Assembly (NCBI GenBank): GCA_001779455.1
Contig: MFKE01000030.1
Coordinates: 6,775 to 26,851, forward strand
Direction of reading: 5' to 3'
Length of the DNA: 20,077 nucleotides
Origin: Candidatus Gottesmanbacteria bacterium RIFOXYB1_FULL_47_11
Lineage (GTDB): Bacteria > Patescibacteriota > Microgenomatia > UBA10105 > UBA927
The translations under genes and the position numbers were made by a program. A model generated the notes under the pieces. That model ran no database searches and was not told the DNA's origin. It saw nothing but the letters and a program-made list of their open reading frames with translations. Positions within the stretch are counted from its first letter, which is position 1; each line of letters begins with the position of its first letter. Positions 1-6,167 of the stretch are shown one piece after another.

Positions 1-678
1 TCCCCGGCCGCGGGCGTAGGGTGATCCCGAGAACCCCGGATTGGGGTAGCTGTGCGAAGTCCAGCCGTCCATAAGCGTAAGAATTTCGGGGCGTGCGGCG
101 ATCATCTGCTCCAAATACGCGGCTTCATCCATGGCGTTGCCGTCGGATGCGGAGGATGCATCCAGTCCGGCGGGGAGGACAAAAAAGTCTTCGTTTGCGG
201 CTTTGAGTGCCTTGGCAAGTAGTACAAATGTGTCTGCATAATCTTCCGGATCAAGTGTTCCGCCCCATTCCTTCGCGTGATTGGGCTCATTGTAAAGGAT
301 GACGTACCGGTTTTCCGTCGGCCAATTAAGGCTATTTAAAAGGGTGACAAGTTCGTACAACCGGTCTTTGGTCGGCCTGACCCATACACCGCCCTCCACG
401 TGCGTTGCCAACCGGATAATGGGCACAAGATGCATCCGTCGAAATTCATTAAACAAAGTTTGCCACCGTCCGCCGTCGCGCTCGTTGTCGGACAACACCA
501 TGGTTACATATCCCCAATCCCCTCCGCTCGTGTTGAGAAGTGCTGGCAGATCCGTAAGATCATTGGTGTCAACGATGTGTATACCATAGCGATTGTTTGG
601 CACGGACAGCGGATTATAGATTGCGAGCACCGGGTGCGGAATGACCAATATGGCGAGAAGAATGAGAACTAAAAACAT
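1..678 (-). CDS. Secreted or anchored TIM-barrel glycoside hydrolase, 5' part only
   Basis: The frame is open from ATG at 678 to the window edge, giving the first 226 residues; the 3' end lies outside. Residues 1-19 form a hydrophobic signal or anchor segment (MFLVLILLAILVIPHPVLA). The mature part begins with a YGIH strand, then alternates strands and helices as in a (beta/alpha)8 barrel. The motif YNEPNH near residues 129-134 matches the strand-4 Asn-Glu motif of clan GH-A glycosidases (GH5/GH39-like), the Glu being the expected acid/base. The catalytic nucleophile would lie on strand 7, beyond the window. It would hydrolyse a glycan outside the membrane; the substrate cannot be told. It diverges from the tRNA-Gly unit. 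A TATAAT lies 7 nt before the ATG, so the mRNA is probably leaderless. The family is fairly sure, the specificity unknown. Confidence 0.72.
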   Translation of the reverse strand, partial: MFLVLILLAILVIPHPVLAIYNPLSVPNNRYGIHIVDTNDLTDLPALLNTSGGDWGYVTMVLSDNERDGGRWQTLFNEFRRMHLVPIIRLATHVEGGVWVRPTKDRLYELVTLLNSLNWPTENRYVILYNEPNHAKEWGGTLDPEDYADTFVLLAKALKAANEDFFVLPAGLDASSASDGNAMDEAAYLEQMIAARPEILTLMDGWTSHSYPNPGFSGSPYARGRG

Positions 679-685
679 GCGGCTT

Positions 686-691
686 ATTATA
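686..691 (-). promoter_or_regulatory. -10 box for the glycoside hydrolase gene, implying a leaderless mRNA
   Basis: On the minus strand a perfect TATAAT is followed by 7 nt and then the ATG at 678. Initiation about 7 nt after a -10 box falls on or next to the A of the ATG. I see no convincing -35 box and no Shine-Dalgarno site. Confidence 0.5.
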
Positions 692-702
692 CACGAAATA
701 TT

Positions 703-711
703 TGGTATAAT
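703..711 (+). promoter_or_regulatory. Extended -10 promoter for the tRNA-Gly / tRNA-Arg / GT39 unit
   Basis: TGGTATAAT fits the extended -10 pattern TGnTATAAT and ends 10 bp before tRNA-Gly. No clear -35 is seen. It lies back to back with the minus-strand -10 box at 686-691, giving a compact divergent promoter region. Confidence 0.6.
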
Positions 712-720
712 GACTCGTGC

Positions 721-794
721 GCGGGTGTAGCTCAATGGTAGAGCGCCAGTTTTCCAAACTGGTGACGAGAGTCCGATTCTCTTCACCCGCTCCA
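721..794 (+). tRNA. tRNA-Gly(TCC)
   Basis: Cloverleaf: acceptor GCGGGTG/CACCCGC, D-arm GCTC/GAGC, anticodon stem CCAGT/ACTGG with loop TTTCCAA (anticodon TCC), discriminator T, and an encoded CCA at 792-794. It is the only tRNA here with a templated CCA. The T-loop reads TCCGATT, so position 55 is C instead of the nearly universal U (pseudouridine 55). The T-stem GAGAG/CTCTT is intact. Confidence 0.93.
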
Positions 795-795
795 T

Positions 796-867
796 GCTCC
801 TGTAGCTCAACGGATAGAGCAAGCCCCTTCTAAGGGTTAGATGAAGGTTCAATTCCTCCCAGGAGCG
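796..867 (+). tRNA. tRNA-Arg(TCT)
   Basis: Acceptor GCTCCTG/CAGGAGC, D-arm GCTC/GAGC, anticodon stem AGCCC/GGGTT with loop CTTCTAA (anticodon TCT, reads AGA), T-loop TTCAATT, discriminator G. CCA is not encoded. It starts 1 nt after tRNA-Gly and ends 5 nt before the next ATG, so it is probably cut out of a tRNA-tRNA-mRNA precursor. Confidence 0.93.
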
Positions 868-872
868 CACAT

Positions 873-2528
873 ATGTTACGATTCAAAAAGTATATTTTTT
901 TCTTTGCGCTTGCATTTATTTTTTTCGCCGCGCTTGTTGTCCGCATATACCAATTAAACACGATTCCTGTCGGCATGACTGATGATGAGCTGCGTGTTGT
1001 TGTGAGCGCATACAATCTCTGGCATACAGGCCGTGACCTTAAAGGCGTTACATTACCGTTTTCGTTTGTTCTGAACGATTATTCGTTTACTCCGGTATCC
1101 ATATATCTGACGGCACCGTTTGTCGGCCTCGCGGGATTGTCACCTTTGGCAGCCCGCCTGCCGTTTGCCTTGGCAGGTACGGCAGTTGTTATCCTGACCT
1201 ATCTGACTGGGAAACGCTTGTTTGGCAGCCGCATGATTGGATTTTTTGCAGCATTCGTCATGACATGGAACGTGTGGGCGATCCAGCTCTCACGCATGGC
1301 ATATGAAGCGGTTTTTGCACTTCTTTTTTACTTATGGGGGACGTATATTTTTCTCGGAGACTGGAAAAAGCATCCGATCCGGTCCATTACGTATGCCATG
1401 TGTTTATTCTTTTTGGCATTTAACAGTTATAATGCCATGAAGGTTCTTTTGTTCCCCGTTGTGTTGATTCTTGTCTGGTACAAGCGGAAGGAATTGTTTC
1501 GGAATTATCGCAGCGTAGCGGTTATCGGAGGGTTTTTTGCCGCAACCATAGGGCTATTTCTTTATTATTCCGTCGTGCAGGGCGCAAGCGCCCACGGCGG
1601 AGCCATAACAATTTTTCAGGATTCTGCGGCAGCTGCACAGGCAGTGGAGCTCAAACGCCGCGCTTCTTCTGCGCCTGAGTTTCTGAAAGTGTTATATCAC
1701 AATAAGGTTACGTACTATGCGGGTCAGGTCGTGCATCATTATCTCTATACATTCTCACCGGATTATTTATTCTTAAGTCAGGAAGCAAGCGGTATTTATT
1801 CCTTGTGGTCTCGCGGAAACCTGTATCTTATTGAGTTGCCACTTTTACTACTGGGGATATTTGCCGTCTGGCGCCGCAACAAAGAAATATTTCCGCTTGT
1901 TATTGCCATGCTTCTCGTCGCACCATTGCCATCAGCAATCGGACCGGCTCCTTTAACGTATGCCACACGATCAAGCTTTATGCTTCCCTGGTTTGCCCTG
2001 TTTATTGCGGTCGGGTTATACGACTGGATCATAGCGATCAGCAAGAGATATGCAAGATACGCAGTAATCATAGTCATCGGAATATTGTATGCGCTCGCTA
2101 TTTGCGGGTATCTTCGCCAGTATTATTTTGAATGGCCCCGCTATAGTGCCAAATCATATGCGTGGGACATGAAGGAAATCGTACAATTTATTCAATCAGA
2201 CCGTGCGTCCGCTGACCGTTTTTTGGTCGCCAATACCGGGGATACATTTTTTCTGCACTATGCATTTTACACGGGTTTGGATCCCCGCGTTTTGCAGCGT
2301 GCCTATGAGGGAGAATCGGTTCTTAACTCACTTGATGGTATTGAGGTGTTGCCCGCGTGTTTGACTCCGATAGAGCAGGATCCGCGGCTACACATTGACA
2401 AGCGGACAGTCTATATAGCACGTGCAGACTGTCACAGTATAGCCGCAGACCGGGTCATTTATTTGCCCGACGGGTTGCCGGCGTGGAATATATATGGAAT
2501 CCCGCTAGAAGTTGTTCCCCATCCTTAG
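873..2528 (+). CDS. GT39/PMT-family (ArnT-like) membrane glycosyltransferase
   Basis: 551 residues: about ten hydrophobic segments, then a soluble C-terminal part from about residue 430. After the first membrane segment (residues 7-24) comes IPVGMTDDE, the acidic motif of the first outer loop typical of GT-C dolichyl/polyprenyl-phosphate-sugar transferases. An Arg-rich segment with LAARLPFALAG follows near residue 90, as in PMT_2 proteins. It would move a sugar from a polyprenyl phosphate carrier to an acceptor at the outer membrane face; donor and acceptor are unknown. The GT2 gene converging on it is the kind of enzyme that makes such donors. The ATG is 5 nt after tRNA-Arg and has no Shine-Dalgarno site. 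The 3' end overlaps the convergent GT2 gene by 24 bp with no terminator visible. Confidence 0.85.
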   Translation: MLRFKKYIFFFALAFIFFAALVVRIYQLNTIPVGMTDDELRVVVSAYNLWHTGRDLKGVTLPFSFVLNDYSFTPVSIYLTAPFVGLAGLSPLAARLPFALAGTAVVILTYLTGKRLFGSRMIGFFAAFVMTWNVWAIQLSRMAYEAVFALLFYLWGTYIFLGDWKKHPIRSITYAMCLFFLAFNSYNAMKVLLFPVVLILVWYKRKELFRNYRSVAVIGGFFAATIGLFLYYSVVQGASAHGGAITIFQDSAAAAQAVELKRRASSAPEFLKVLYHNKVTYYAGQVVHHYLYTFSPDYLFLSQEASGIYSLWSRGNLYLIELPLLLLGIFAVWRRNKEIFPLVIAMLLVAPLPSAIGPAPLTYATRSSFMLPWFALFIAVGLYDWIIAISKRYARYAVIIVIGILYALAICGYLRQYYFEWPRYSAKSYAWDMKEIVQFIQSDRASADRFLVANTGDTFFLHYAFYTGLDPRVLQRAYEGESVLNSLDGIEVLPACLTPIEQDPRLHIDKRTVYIARADCHSIAADRVIYLPDGLPAWNIYGIPLEVVPHP

Positions 2529-3194
2529 TTCGTTTAGGAATATGCCCAGCACTTTTAGTCCCGTGGGTATGGCATAGGCGGTGCTTGCTCCTCCGATTCT
2601 GGGGCTTTCGCGCGTCGGGAATTCCGCGATCTTCATGCGCAGTTTAAGGGCGCGTATGGACATTTGGTACTCGATAGCAAATCCCTCTGCGTTTACATGA
2701 AGGCGCTTAAATGCGTTTCGTGTCAGCGCGCGGTATCCGTTAATTGAATCGGTTAAATGTCCGCGGAAGAAAATATTTGCAAGCAACGTAAATCCCTGAT
2801 TTGCCCATGCCCGAAGTTTTATGGTCTGATCATCTTCCTCGTTTTTACTGCCCTTCATAAACCGTGAGGCGATGGCCATGTCATAACCCTGGTCTAAATA
2901 CTGAATAAGTTTTGGAATATCGCGGGGGTCTTCGTTGCCGTCGGGAGAAAAAAATATCAGATAATCGCCCCGGGCTTCACGGGCAGCGATTCGGAAAGCT
3001 TCCCCGCGTCCGGGTTTGGTTTGCGGGACGACACGGATATGATGTTTTCGGAATAGTTCAACGGTTCCGTCATGTGATTGGTAGTCTACGGCAAAACATT
3101 CAGAAACGGATTCCGTCGGAATCGAGGAAATCAGGTTTCTCAATCCTGCAATTTCATTCCGGGTCAGGATGATGAGACTTGTTTTTCTGGTCAT
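2505..3194 (-). CDS. GT2 family glycosyltransferase, polyprenyl-phosphate sugar synthase-like
   Basis: 229 residues, GT-A fold: SLIILTRNE at residues 6-14 (nucleotide-binding strand), AVDYQSHDGT at 35-44, KPGRGEAFR at 60-68, and FFSPDGNEDP at 81-90, where DGNED replaces the usual DxD metal site. SINGYRALTR occurs further on, as in dolichol/polyprenyl-phosphate mannosyl- or glucosyltransferases. No C-terminal membrane segments are seen, so it is the short soluble form. It would charge a lipid carrier with a sugar at the inner membrane face. I chose the ATG at 3194 because it begins the family fold and lies 1 nt after the stop of the DUF192 gene, fitting coupled translation; a longer frame upstream would overlap that gene by 140 bp. 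Confidence 0.83.
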   Translation of the reverse strand: MTRKTSLIILTRNEIAGLRNLISSIPTESVSECFAVDYQSHDGTVELFRKHHIRVVPQTKPGRGEAFRIAAREARGDYLIFFSPDGNEDPRDIPKLIQYLDQGYDMAIASRFMKGSKNEEDDQTIKLRAWANQGFTLLANIFFRGHLTDSINGYRALTRNAFKRLHVNAEGFAIEYQMSIRALKLRMKIAEFPTRESPRIGGASTAYAIPTGLKVLGIFLNELRMGNNF

Positions 3195-3195
3195 G

Positions 3196-3636
3196 TTAGT
3201 CGATAAATTGGATAATGTCACCGACGCGTACACCAAGCTTCTGTATGACGTCCGCATTAACTTCAAGTATTTTATCAACCGGCACATGCGGTGATACTTC
3301 AACAGGTCGGCTTGCATCCGTTGCCGGAGCCGCAATATGTTCCGAGAGCTCCACTACTCTGTTGCCGTCGATCCAGATGAAATCCAGCGGAAACCGCATG
3401 CCTTTCATCCAGAAACCATACCGGTCTTTGTTTTGGTATACAAAAAGCATCCCCGAGTCCGATGCAAGTGCATCGCGGTACCCGAGACCCCGTTCTTTCT
3501 CCGACGAGGTCAGCGCAAGCTCCAGACGAATCGGTTGCCCGTTGATAATTGCTTTCATCCCGAGGGGGTGACGGGTATAAAACCATATAGTAACGAAAGT
3601 AATAACGATGAAGCCTGCAACAAAATACTTTTTCAT
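3196..3636 (-). CDS. DUF192 family protein with N-terminal membrane anchor
   Basis: 146 residues. Residues 4-20 form one membrane segment or uncleaved signal; the rest is the DUF192 domain. The recognisable core includes ERGLGYRDAL, GMLFVYQNKDRYGFWMKGMR and PLDFIWID, matching the conserved 'MLFVF..FWMK.....LDIIFID' pattern of the family. The biochemical role of DUF192 is not established. The domain should face the outside of the membrane. It sits 12 nt after the polyprenyl synthetase and 1 nt before GT2, in the middle of an envelope-type operon. Confidence 0.85.
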   Translation of the reverse strand: MKKYFVAGFIVITFVTIWFYTRHPLGMKAIINGQPIRLELALTSSEKERGLGYRDALASDSGMLFVYQNKDRYGFWMKGMRFPLDFIWIDGNRVVELSEHIAAPATDASRPVEVSPHVPVDKILEVNADVIQKLGVRVGDIIQFID

Positions 3637-3648
3637 GTGTTTATGGTA

Positions 3649-4467
3649 TCAGCGTTTGTGCGTCATAACAAACGTAAGAAGCTCTTCAAGGCAAGAAATA
3701 TCAATATGTGAACGCATTGTATTCAATAGGCGTACGGCTTGCGTGTGGTATTTTTTGAGGTCACCATCTGCGGGATAATATCGTACAAGTGTTTTTTTAC
3801 CCTCCCGTGTATCACCGGGGATATTGAGTGTGTCGTTTTGCATTTGAAAGAGTATCCCCATGGATTCACCCAATTGTTCCATAAGGTCAATGGTTTTTTT
3901 GTCTGCGCGGGCGAGTGTCGCCCCTGCCATCATGGGAAGTGAAAATGAATATCGGGCGGTTTTGTATTTGTAAAGCGAGAGTATGCGTTCTCTTGCGGAC
4001 GCAGATCCCGCAACGTCTTCCATTTGTGCAACACCGACCTCCTGAAATATCACAGCACTTATTTTTGCCACACCAGTGTCAGACAACAATTCCTGTGCCA
4101 GGAAAAAACATATGTCCCCGACACACATGGCCATTGCTTCGCTTTTGTACTGCACGTGCATCGCGGGATGACCCCGGCGCATGTCATCATGGTCCATGAT
4201 GTCGTCGTGGACCACAAGGCCGGTTTGGATGAGTTCGTATGCTGCCGCCACGCGGAGCGCATCGTTTTTGACGTTTCCGCCAAGAAGATCGTGGGTAAGA
4301 AGCACAAGTGACCCGCGGATGGTTTTACCTCCGGAAACAACGCCGCTGATTTTTTCCAGCGCATCCGGTCCCCACGGATTTACCCGCGCAAAATCTTTGT
4401 GTTTGGGCGAGAGAAAACCGGCCAAAAATGCATCCACTTCCTTTTTATATTGCAGAAGTTTATCCAT
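3649..4467 (-). CDS. Polyprenyl synthetase family protein with altered second Asp motif
   Basis: 272 residues, shorter than the usual ~300-330. Conserved parts: GGKTIRG near residues 46-52, first Asp-rich motif DDIMD at 88-92 followed by MRRGHP, and KYKTA at 167-171. The second Asp-rich motif, normally DDxxD, reads NDTLN at 211-215, and the loop that follows is shortened before GDTREGKKT. The family joins isopentenyl diphosphate units in the cytosol to make polyprenyl carriers. With the second motif altered, magnesium and IPP binding may be changed, so activity is uncertain. The ATG lies 8 nt after tRNA-Pro with no Shine-Dalgarno site. Its neighbours (GT2, ligase-like) suit a lipid-carrier role. 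Confidence 0.82.
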   Translation of the reverse strand: MDKLLQYKKEVDAFLAGFLSPKHKDFARVNPWGPDALEKISGVVSGGKTIRGSLVLLTHDLLGGNVKNDALRVAAAYELIQTGLVVHDDIMDHDDMRRGHPAMHVQYKSEAMAMCVGDICFFLAQELLSDTGVAKISAVIFQEVGVAQMEDVAGSASARERILSLYKYKTARYSFSLPMMAGATLARADKKTIDLMEQLGESMGILFQMQNDTLNIPGDTREGKKTLVRYYPADGDLKKYHTQAVRLLNTMRSHIDISCLEELLTFVMTHKR

Positions 4468-4475
4468 ACACTAAG

Positions 4476-4549
4476 TCGGGGTGGTGAGACTTGAACTCAC
4501 AACCTCATCGTCCCAAACGATGCGCGCTAGCCAATTGCGCCACACCCCG
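4476..4549 (-). tRNA. tRNA-Pro(TGG)
   Basis: Minus strand: acceptor CGGGGTG/CACCCCG with C1-G72 and A73, the bacterial Pro identity; anticodon stem CATCG/CGATG with loop TTTGGGA (anticodon TGG); T-arm GTGAG-TTCAAGT-CTCAC. CCA is not encoded. It ends 8 nt before the polyprenyl synthetase ATG. Confidence 0.94.
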
Positions 4550-4561
4550 CTTTCCGCTCTG

Positions 4562-4645
4562 TGCCCAGAAGAGGACTCGAACCTCCAAGGGATTGCTCCC
4601 ATACGCTCCTGAAGCGTACGCGTCTACCAATTCCGCCATCCGGGC
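4562..4645 (-). tRNA. tRNA-Leu(CAG)
   Basis: Class II tRNA, 84 nt: acceptor GCCCGGA/TCTGGGC, anticodon stem TACGC/GCGTA with loop TTCAGGA (anticodon CAG), long variable arm GGGAGCAATCCC, T-arm GGAGG-TTCGAGT-CCTCT, discriminator A. CCA is not encoded. It lies 15 nt after the ligase-like gene and 12 nt before tRNA-Pro on the same strand. Confidence 0.95.
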
Positions 4646-4660
4646 TATGGGGAAATTATA

Positions 4661-5665
4661 TCAGTTTATGGAGTTCTTGACGATCTGCAGCACAAAGTCA
4701 TCAAGCGTCATGCCGTGCGCCTGTATGCTAGCAGTCATCGCGTCCCGCGGATCCGGATCAAACCCGGCGTTTGCGTTTGCCTCCAAGAAATACCACTGCC
4801 TCACCTTCGGGTTATAGCGAAGGTCAAATCGTGCATAGTCCCGCAGGCCCAGCGCATAAAACGCGCGGATAGAATCTTTTTTAATTTGCGAATCGATGTC
4901 GGTTTTAAGCTGTTTCGGGGGGGCCACGAAGTGGCAGCTTTTGTAGACAGCCATATTTTTGCTCCACTTCTCGTCAAATCCGTAGATATTCCACTTATTT
5001 TTTACCTTCCCCCGGAATGCAATTTCCGCAATCGGCAGGGCAACGGTTTTATTCTTCATTTCCAAGACCGTTACCTGGAGTTCTTTGCCCGGAATAAATT
5101 CTTCGACGAGAATGGTCTGACGGTGTTTATTGCGCAGGCGTTTGATAAGAGCCTTAAATTGGGTGTAATTGGTCGCTATTGATTTGTTTGTAATGCCGAT
5201 ACTGCAATGTTCATACGCGGGTTTGGCGATGACCGGAAATTTACCGGGAATCATAGACCGGGATATACGTTCGCGCAGACTTATAATTGAATATTTGGGC
5301 GTCGGCAGTGTATTTTTTTCGAATAATTTTTTGGTCCTTAATTTATTGTTGCTTGTGCGTATTGCATCAAAGTTACTGCCGGAGTGCGGAATTTTTAACC
5401 GATCAAGAATGCGGGCAATCTGTAATTCCATAGCTTTACTGTCGACGAGGTTAAAGACGAAATGTGCTTTCAGCTTTTTGAGATTCGTGAGATCCTCGGG
5501 GGAAACCTTAATTATTTGCACACGGAATCCCCGCCTGCGGAATAACCGTTCCATATACCGGACGATTTCATCGGTTTGATTGTCGACGAGCGAGTGTTCG
5601 TGTGAAAAATATTTATCCGTAATACTTTTCGGGACATAATGGTACAGAAGTGCAATTGTTTTCAT
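4661..5665 (-). CDS. D-Ala-D-Ala ligase-like ATP-grasp enzyme
   Basis: 334 residues from the ATG at 5665. Layout follows D-alanine-D-alanine ligases: N-terminal Rossmann-like part, IPHSGSN with a following NKLRTKKLFEKN substrate and hinge region, ATP-grasp strand FPVIAKPAYEHCSIGI (family norm: SVGV), hinge EEFIPGKELQVTVLE, and metal-ligand motif DYARFDLR ... YFLEANANAGFDPD (family: EVNTxPG). It would join two amino or amino-acid-like substrates with ATP in the cytosol, plausibly for peptidoglycan. The EANANAG variant differs from true Ddl, so substrate is uncertain. An in-frame ATG at 5698 adds 11 residues and sits just after a candidate promoter. I chose 5665 because the family fold begins there and a weak GGAT lies 6 nt before it. 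Confidence 0.8.
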   Translation of the reverse strand: MKTIALLYHYVPKSITDKYFSHEHSLVDNQTDEIVRYMERLFRRRGFRVQIIKVSPEDLTNLKKLKAHFVFNLVDSKAMELQIARILDRLKIPHSGSNFDAIRTSNNKLRTKKLFEKNTLPTPKYSIISLRERISRSMIPGKFPVIAKPAYEHCSIGITNKSIATNYTQFKALIKRLRNKHRQTILVEEFIPGKELQVTVLEMKNKTVALPIAEIAFRGKVKNKWNIYGFDEKWSKNMAVYKSCHFVAPPKQLKTDIDSQIKKDSIRAFYALGLRDYARFDLRYNPKVRQWYFLEANANAGFDPDPRDAMTASIQAHGMTLDDFVLQIVKNSIN

Positions 5666-5704
5666 ATTACTATCCGATAGGAATATATATTGACCCATTT
5701 ATAC

Positions 5705-5732
5705 TTAATAGAAGTTTTGGGCGTTTGTCAAC
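5705..5732 (-). promoter_or_regulatory. Candidate minus-strand promoter for the ligase-like operon
   Basis: Minus strand: consensus -35 TTGACA (5732-5727), 16-bp spacer, -10 TATTAA (5710-5705). Initiation about 7 nt on would fall at the ATG at 5698, giving a leaderless form. The -35 overlaps the plus-strand tRNA-Leu(TAA) -35. Confidence 0.45.
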
Positions 5733-5754
5733 TACCTGCGCGCCGATGTACAAT
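5725..5754 (+). promoter_or_regulatory. Sigma70-type promoter for tRNA-Leu(TAA)
   Basis: TTGTCA (5725-5730), 18-bp spacer, TACAAT (5749-5754), each one mismatch from consensus. The tRNA begins 9 bp after the -10 box. This is the only well-formed two-box plus-strand promoter in the tRNA cluster. Confidence 0.7.
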
Positions 5755-5762
5755 AAAGCTGC

Positions 5763-5850
5763 GCCGAGGTGGTGAAACTGGTATACACGCAAGACTTAAA
5801 ATCTTGTGGCTGTAAAATCAGCCGTGTGGGTTCGACCCCCACCCCCGGCA
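5763..5850 (+). tRNA. tRNA-Leu(TAA)
   Basis: Class II tRNA, 88 nt: acceptor GCCGAGG/CCCCGGC with one A5-C68 mismatch, anticodon stem CAAGA/TCTTG with loop CTTAAAA (anticodon TAA), long variable arm with GGCTG/CAGCC, T-arm GTGGG-TTCGACC-CCCAC, discriminator A. CCA is not encoded. Confidence 0.93.
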
Positions 5851-5921
5851 CAGGAAGATTTGTTATCATGGCTTTCTTCGGTTCAGGACGACGAGGTTTC
5901 CTTTCTCCGCTGACAAATACA

Positions 5922-5930
5922 TGGTAAAAT
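5922..5930 (+). promoter_or_regulatory. Extended -10 promoter for tRNA-Leu(GAG) and tRNA-Val
   Basis: TGGTAAAAT (TGnTAAAAT) ends 12 bp before tRNA-Leu(GAG). No convincing -35. The 92-bp gap 5851-5942 holds no gene I can support and no clear terminator. Confidence 0.45.
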
Positions 5931-5942
5931 ACCTGTGTTGAT

Positions 5943-6024
5943 GCGGACGTGGCGGAACTGGTATACGCGTACGCTTGAGGAGCGTATCCCGAAAGGGGTG
6001 GAGGTTCAAGTCCTCTCGTTCGCA
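5943..6024 (+). tRNA. tRNA-Leu(GAG)
   Basis: Class II tRNA, 82 nt: acceptor GCGGACG/CGTTCGC, anticodon stem TACGC/GCGTA with loop TTGAGGA (anticodon GAG), variable arm CCCGAAAGGGG, T-arm GGAGG-TTCAAGT-CCTCT, discriminator A. CCA is not encoded. The anticodon arm is nearly the same as that of tRNA-Leu(CAG) at 4562. Confidence 0.95.
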
Positions 6025-6035
6025 CAAATTGGTTT

Positions 6036-6107
6036 GCCCGCTTAGCTCAGTGGTAGAGCATTCGCTTTACATGCGAGTGGTCGGGGGTTCAAATCCCTCA
6101 GCGGGCA
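6036..6107 (+). tRNA. tRNA-Val(TAC)
   Basis: Acceptor GCCCGCT/AGCGGGC, D-arm GCTC/GAGC, anticodon stem TTCGC/GCGAG with loop TTTACAT (anticodon TAC), T-loop TTCAAAT, discriminator A. CCA is not encoded. It follows tRNA-Leu(GAG) by 11 nt, probably in one transcript. Confidence 0.95.
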
Positions 6108-6120
6108 CTGACGAATCATT

Positions 6121-6129
6121 TGATATAAT
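6121..6129 (+). promoter_or_regulatory. Extended -10 promoter ahead of the tRNA-Phe region
   Basis: TGATATAAT is a perfect TGnTATAAT. Initiation is expected near 6136, 12 bp before the first (partial) copy of the tRNA-Phe 5' end and about 116 bp before the intact tRNA-Phe. The transcript would therefore carry the inserted structured segment as a leader. Confidence 0.6.
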
Positions 6130-6147
6130 ACATGTTCAGTGTTATTT

Positions 6148-6167
6148 GCCGAGATGGCCGAGGTAGT
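6148..6167 (+). repeat. Direct repeat copy 1: duplicated 5' end of tRNA-Phe
   Basis: The 20-bp GCCGAGATGGCCGAGGTAGT is identical to positions 1-20 of tRNA-Phe at 6252. A further 7-bp match, CAAGGCG (6186-6192), is displaced by an 18-bp insert that contains TATAAT. The rest of the tRNA is missing here: no T-arm and no matching acceptor 3' strand. Confidence 0.9.

Noticed and set aside
3196..3711. Long plus-strand and alternate-frame readings opposite DUF192 and polyprenyl synthetase
   Set aside because: They show no family features and lie opposite well-supported genes; they are shadows of high-GC third positions.
5732..6025. 97-residue minus-strand frame across the tRNA-Leu genes
   Set aside because: It is the familiar false translation of antisense tRNA sequence (GLEPPPLSGYAP-type residues), not a gene.
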